A stretch of 5,911 nt of DNA from Desulfobacteraceae bacterium UBA5623 (lineage in GTDB: Bacteria > Desulfobacterota > DSM-4660 > Desulfatiglandales > Desulfatiglandaceae). Both the position numbers and the translations under genes were made by a program. The stretch is from assembly GCA_002424495.1 (NCBI GenBank), contig DIKH01000164.1, positions 7,884 to 13,794 of the forward strand. Direction: 5' to 3'. Positions 4,807 to 5,911 of the stretch are shown in pieces. Below the pieces are notes generated by a model, which saw nothing but the letters and a program-made list of their open reading frames with translations, made no database searches and was not told the DNA's origin. Each line of letters begins with the position of its first letter. The first letter of the stretch is position 1.

Positions 4807-5911
4807 ATGCCAACCAAATACATCATTGTCACCGGCGGCGTCTTATCAGGTCTTGGCAAGGGTATCGCCGCTGCATCAATCGGCCACCTCCTGTCTTCAA
4901 AACTCAAGATCATTCCCATTAAGTGTGACGGCTATCTTAACGTAGACCCCGGCACCATGAATCCCTTTGAACACGGCGAGGTCTTTGTGCTGGACGACGG
5001 GGGAGAGGTGGACATGGATTTCGGTCACTATGAGAGGTTCCTTGGGGTGACCTGCAAATCCAAATGGAATCTGACCATGGGAAAGGTATTCGACATGGTC
5101 AGAAAAAAGGAAAGGCGGGGCGATTATCTGGGCAAGACCGTTCAATATATCCCGCATGTAACAGATATCATCAAAAACCACATATTTGAAATTGCCCGTG
5201 AAGAGCAGGCCGATCTGGTGATCGTGGAAATCGGCGGGACAGTGGGCGACATAGAAAATGAACTTTTCCTGGAATCTGTGCGGCAGATGAGAAATGATGT
5301 CGGAACTCATGATATCCTCTATGTCCATCTCACCTATGTGCCTATCCCCTATGGTGTAAACGAACAGAAATCAAAGCCCACTCAGCAGAGCGTAAACCTC
5401 CTCATGCAACGGGGCACCTTCCCTGATGTAATTATAGGCCGTTGTTCTCAGTTTTTGACAAAGGAGATCAAGGCTAAGATCTCAAGCTTCTGCAATGTCC
5501 TGCCAAGCGCCGTAATAACAGGGCTTGATGTCGAGGATATTTACGAGATTCCGATAATTTTTGAGGAAGAGGGCCTTCCCGAGATCATTCATAAGAAGCT
5601 CAACATCTACAGCCCGCCGGACCTGAGAAAATGGAAAAAGCTGGTGGACAATATTCGCAACCCAGAGCACGAAATCACCATAGCCATGTGCGGCAAATAT
5701 ACCAAGCTGGAGGATTCCTACGCCTCTATCATTGAGTCTCTCAATCATTGCTCCGCCCACCTGTGCTGCAAGATCGTCCTCAAATGGGTAGAAACCACAG
5801 ACCTGAAGGATACCGCATTCTTAGATCAAGTGGCCGGAGTAATTATCCCCGGAGGCTTCGGGTCCCGGGGCACAGAGGGCAAGATCGAGGTAATACGTCA
5901 GGCAAGAAACC
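4807..5911 (+). CDS. pyrG: CTP synthase (glutamine-hydrolysing), partial, C-terminus off window
   Basis: The first 368 codons of a protein normally about 530-550 residues long. It catalyses the ATP-dependent amination of UTP to CTP with glutamine or ammonia, the last step of pyrimidine nucleotide synthesis, in the cytoplasm. The synthetase domain has the P-loop-like VTGGVLSGLGKG (8-19), the K39-x-D41 substrate segment followed by NVDPGTMNP, HGEVFVLDDGGEVDMDFGHYERF (56-78), KERRGDYLGKTVQ, the Mg-ligand region VEIGGTVGDIE (140-150) and KSKPTQQS (188-195). The class I glutaminase domain starts near 289 and reaches PGGFGSRG (348-355). The catalytic Cys and His/Glu lie beyond the edge. It departs from the common bacterial form in several places: KCDGY instead of KLDPY, PTQQS instead of PTQHS, and VPIPYGVNEQKS before it. 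The ATG at 4807 is fixed by family alignment and by an in-frame stop at 4762. The only purine-rich site (AAAGGA) is 1 base from the ATG, unusually close. Confidence 0.95.
   Translation, partial: MPTKYIIVTGGVLSGLGKGIAAASIGHLLSSKLKIIPIKCDGYLNVDPGTMNPFEHGEVFVLDDGGEVDMDFGHYERFLGVTCKSKWNLTMGKVFDMVRKKERRGDYLGKTVQYIPHVTDIIKNHIFEIAREEQADLVIVEIGGTVGDIENELFLESVRQMRNDVGTHDILYVHLTYVPIPYGVNEQKSKPTQQSVNLLMQRGTFPDVIIGRCSQFLTKEIKAKISSFCNVLPSAVITGLDVEDIYEIPIIFEEEGLPEIIHKKLNIYSPPDLRKWKKLVDNIRNPEHEITIAMCGKYTKLEDSYASIIESLNHCSAHLCCKIVLKWVETTDLKDTAFLDQVAGVIIPGGFGSRGTEGKIEVIRQARN

Overview
The window carries a minor-pilin operon of a type IV pilus (T4P) system on the minus strand. It faces away from a CTP synthase gene on the plus strand. 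The order fimT/gspH-like, pilW, pilV, pilX, pilY1, the tight spacing and the protein sequences resemble Desulfobacterota (formerly Deltaproteobacteria). That placement rests on family resemblance and gene order only; nothing in the window identifies a species. No mobile element, CRISPR array, tRNA or rRNA was seen.

Layout from left to right: positions 1-1826 (minus) hold the first ~608 codons of a PilY1-like tip adhesin that runs off the left edge. Positions 1826-2476, 2476-3042 and 3045-3860 (minus) hold PilX-, PilV- and PilW-like minor pilins. Positions 3895-4410 (minus) hold the first gene of the operon, a FimT/GspH-like pseudopilin. Positions 4411-4806 are a divergent intergenic region. 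From 4807 to the right edge (plus) lies pyrG, cut before its glutaminase nucleophile.

Reading the minus strand, the five pilus genes are nearly continuous: pilW-pilV are 2 bases apart, pilV-pilX share one base (TAATG), and pilX-pilY1 overlap within ATGATG. They are probably one translationally coupled transcript. By analogy with other T4P systems, the four small proteins are cleaved by prepilin peptidase PilD and form a priming and tip complex for the pilus, with PilY1 as the distal adhesin and mechanosensor. The major pilin, the ATPases and the secretin are not in the window.

The intergenic region holds the clearest regulatory signal. A sigma-54 type -24/-12 element (GG-N10-GC) sits just upstream of fimT, and a perfect 8+8 bp palindrome lies about 115-133 bp upstream of the predicted start, where an enhancer-binding protein such as PilR could bind. 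A separate, weaker sigma-70-like promoter may serve pyrG.

Most of this is recognisable biology rather than an undescribed system. Points worth a second look are the sigma-54 promoter with its palindrome, acidic DxNxD-type loops that look calcium-binding in most of the pilus proteins, the intact metal-site motifs of the PilY1 von Willebrand domain, and a CTP synthase that departs from the common bacterial sequence in its substrate-binding segments.
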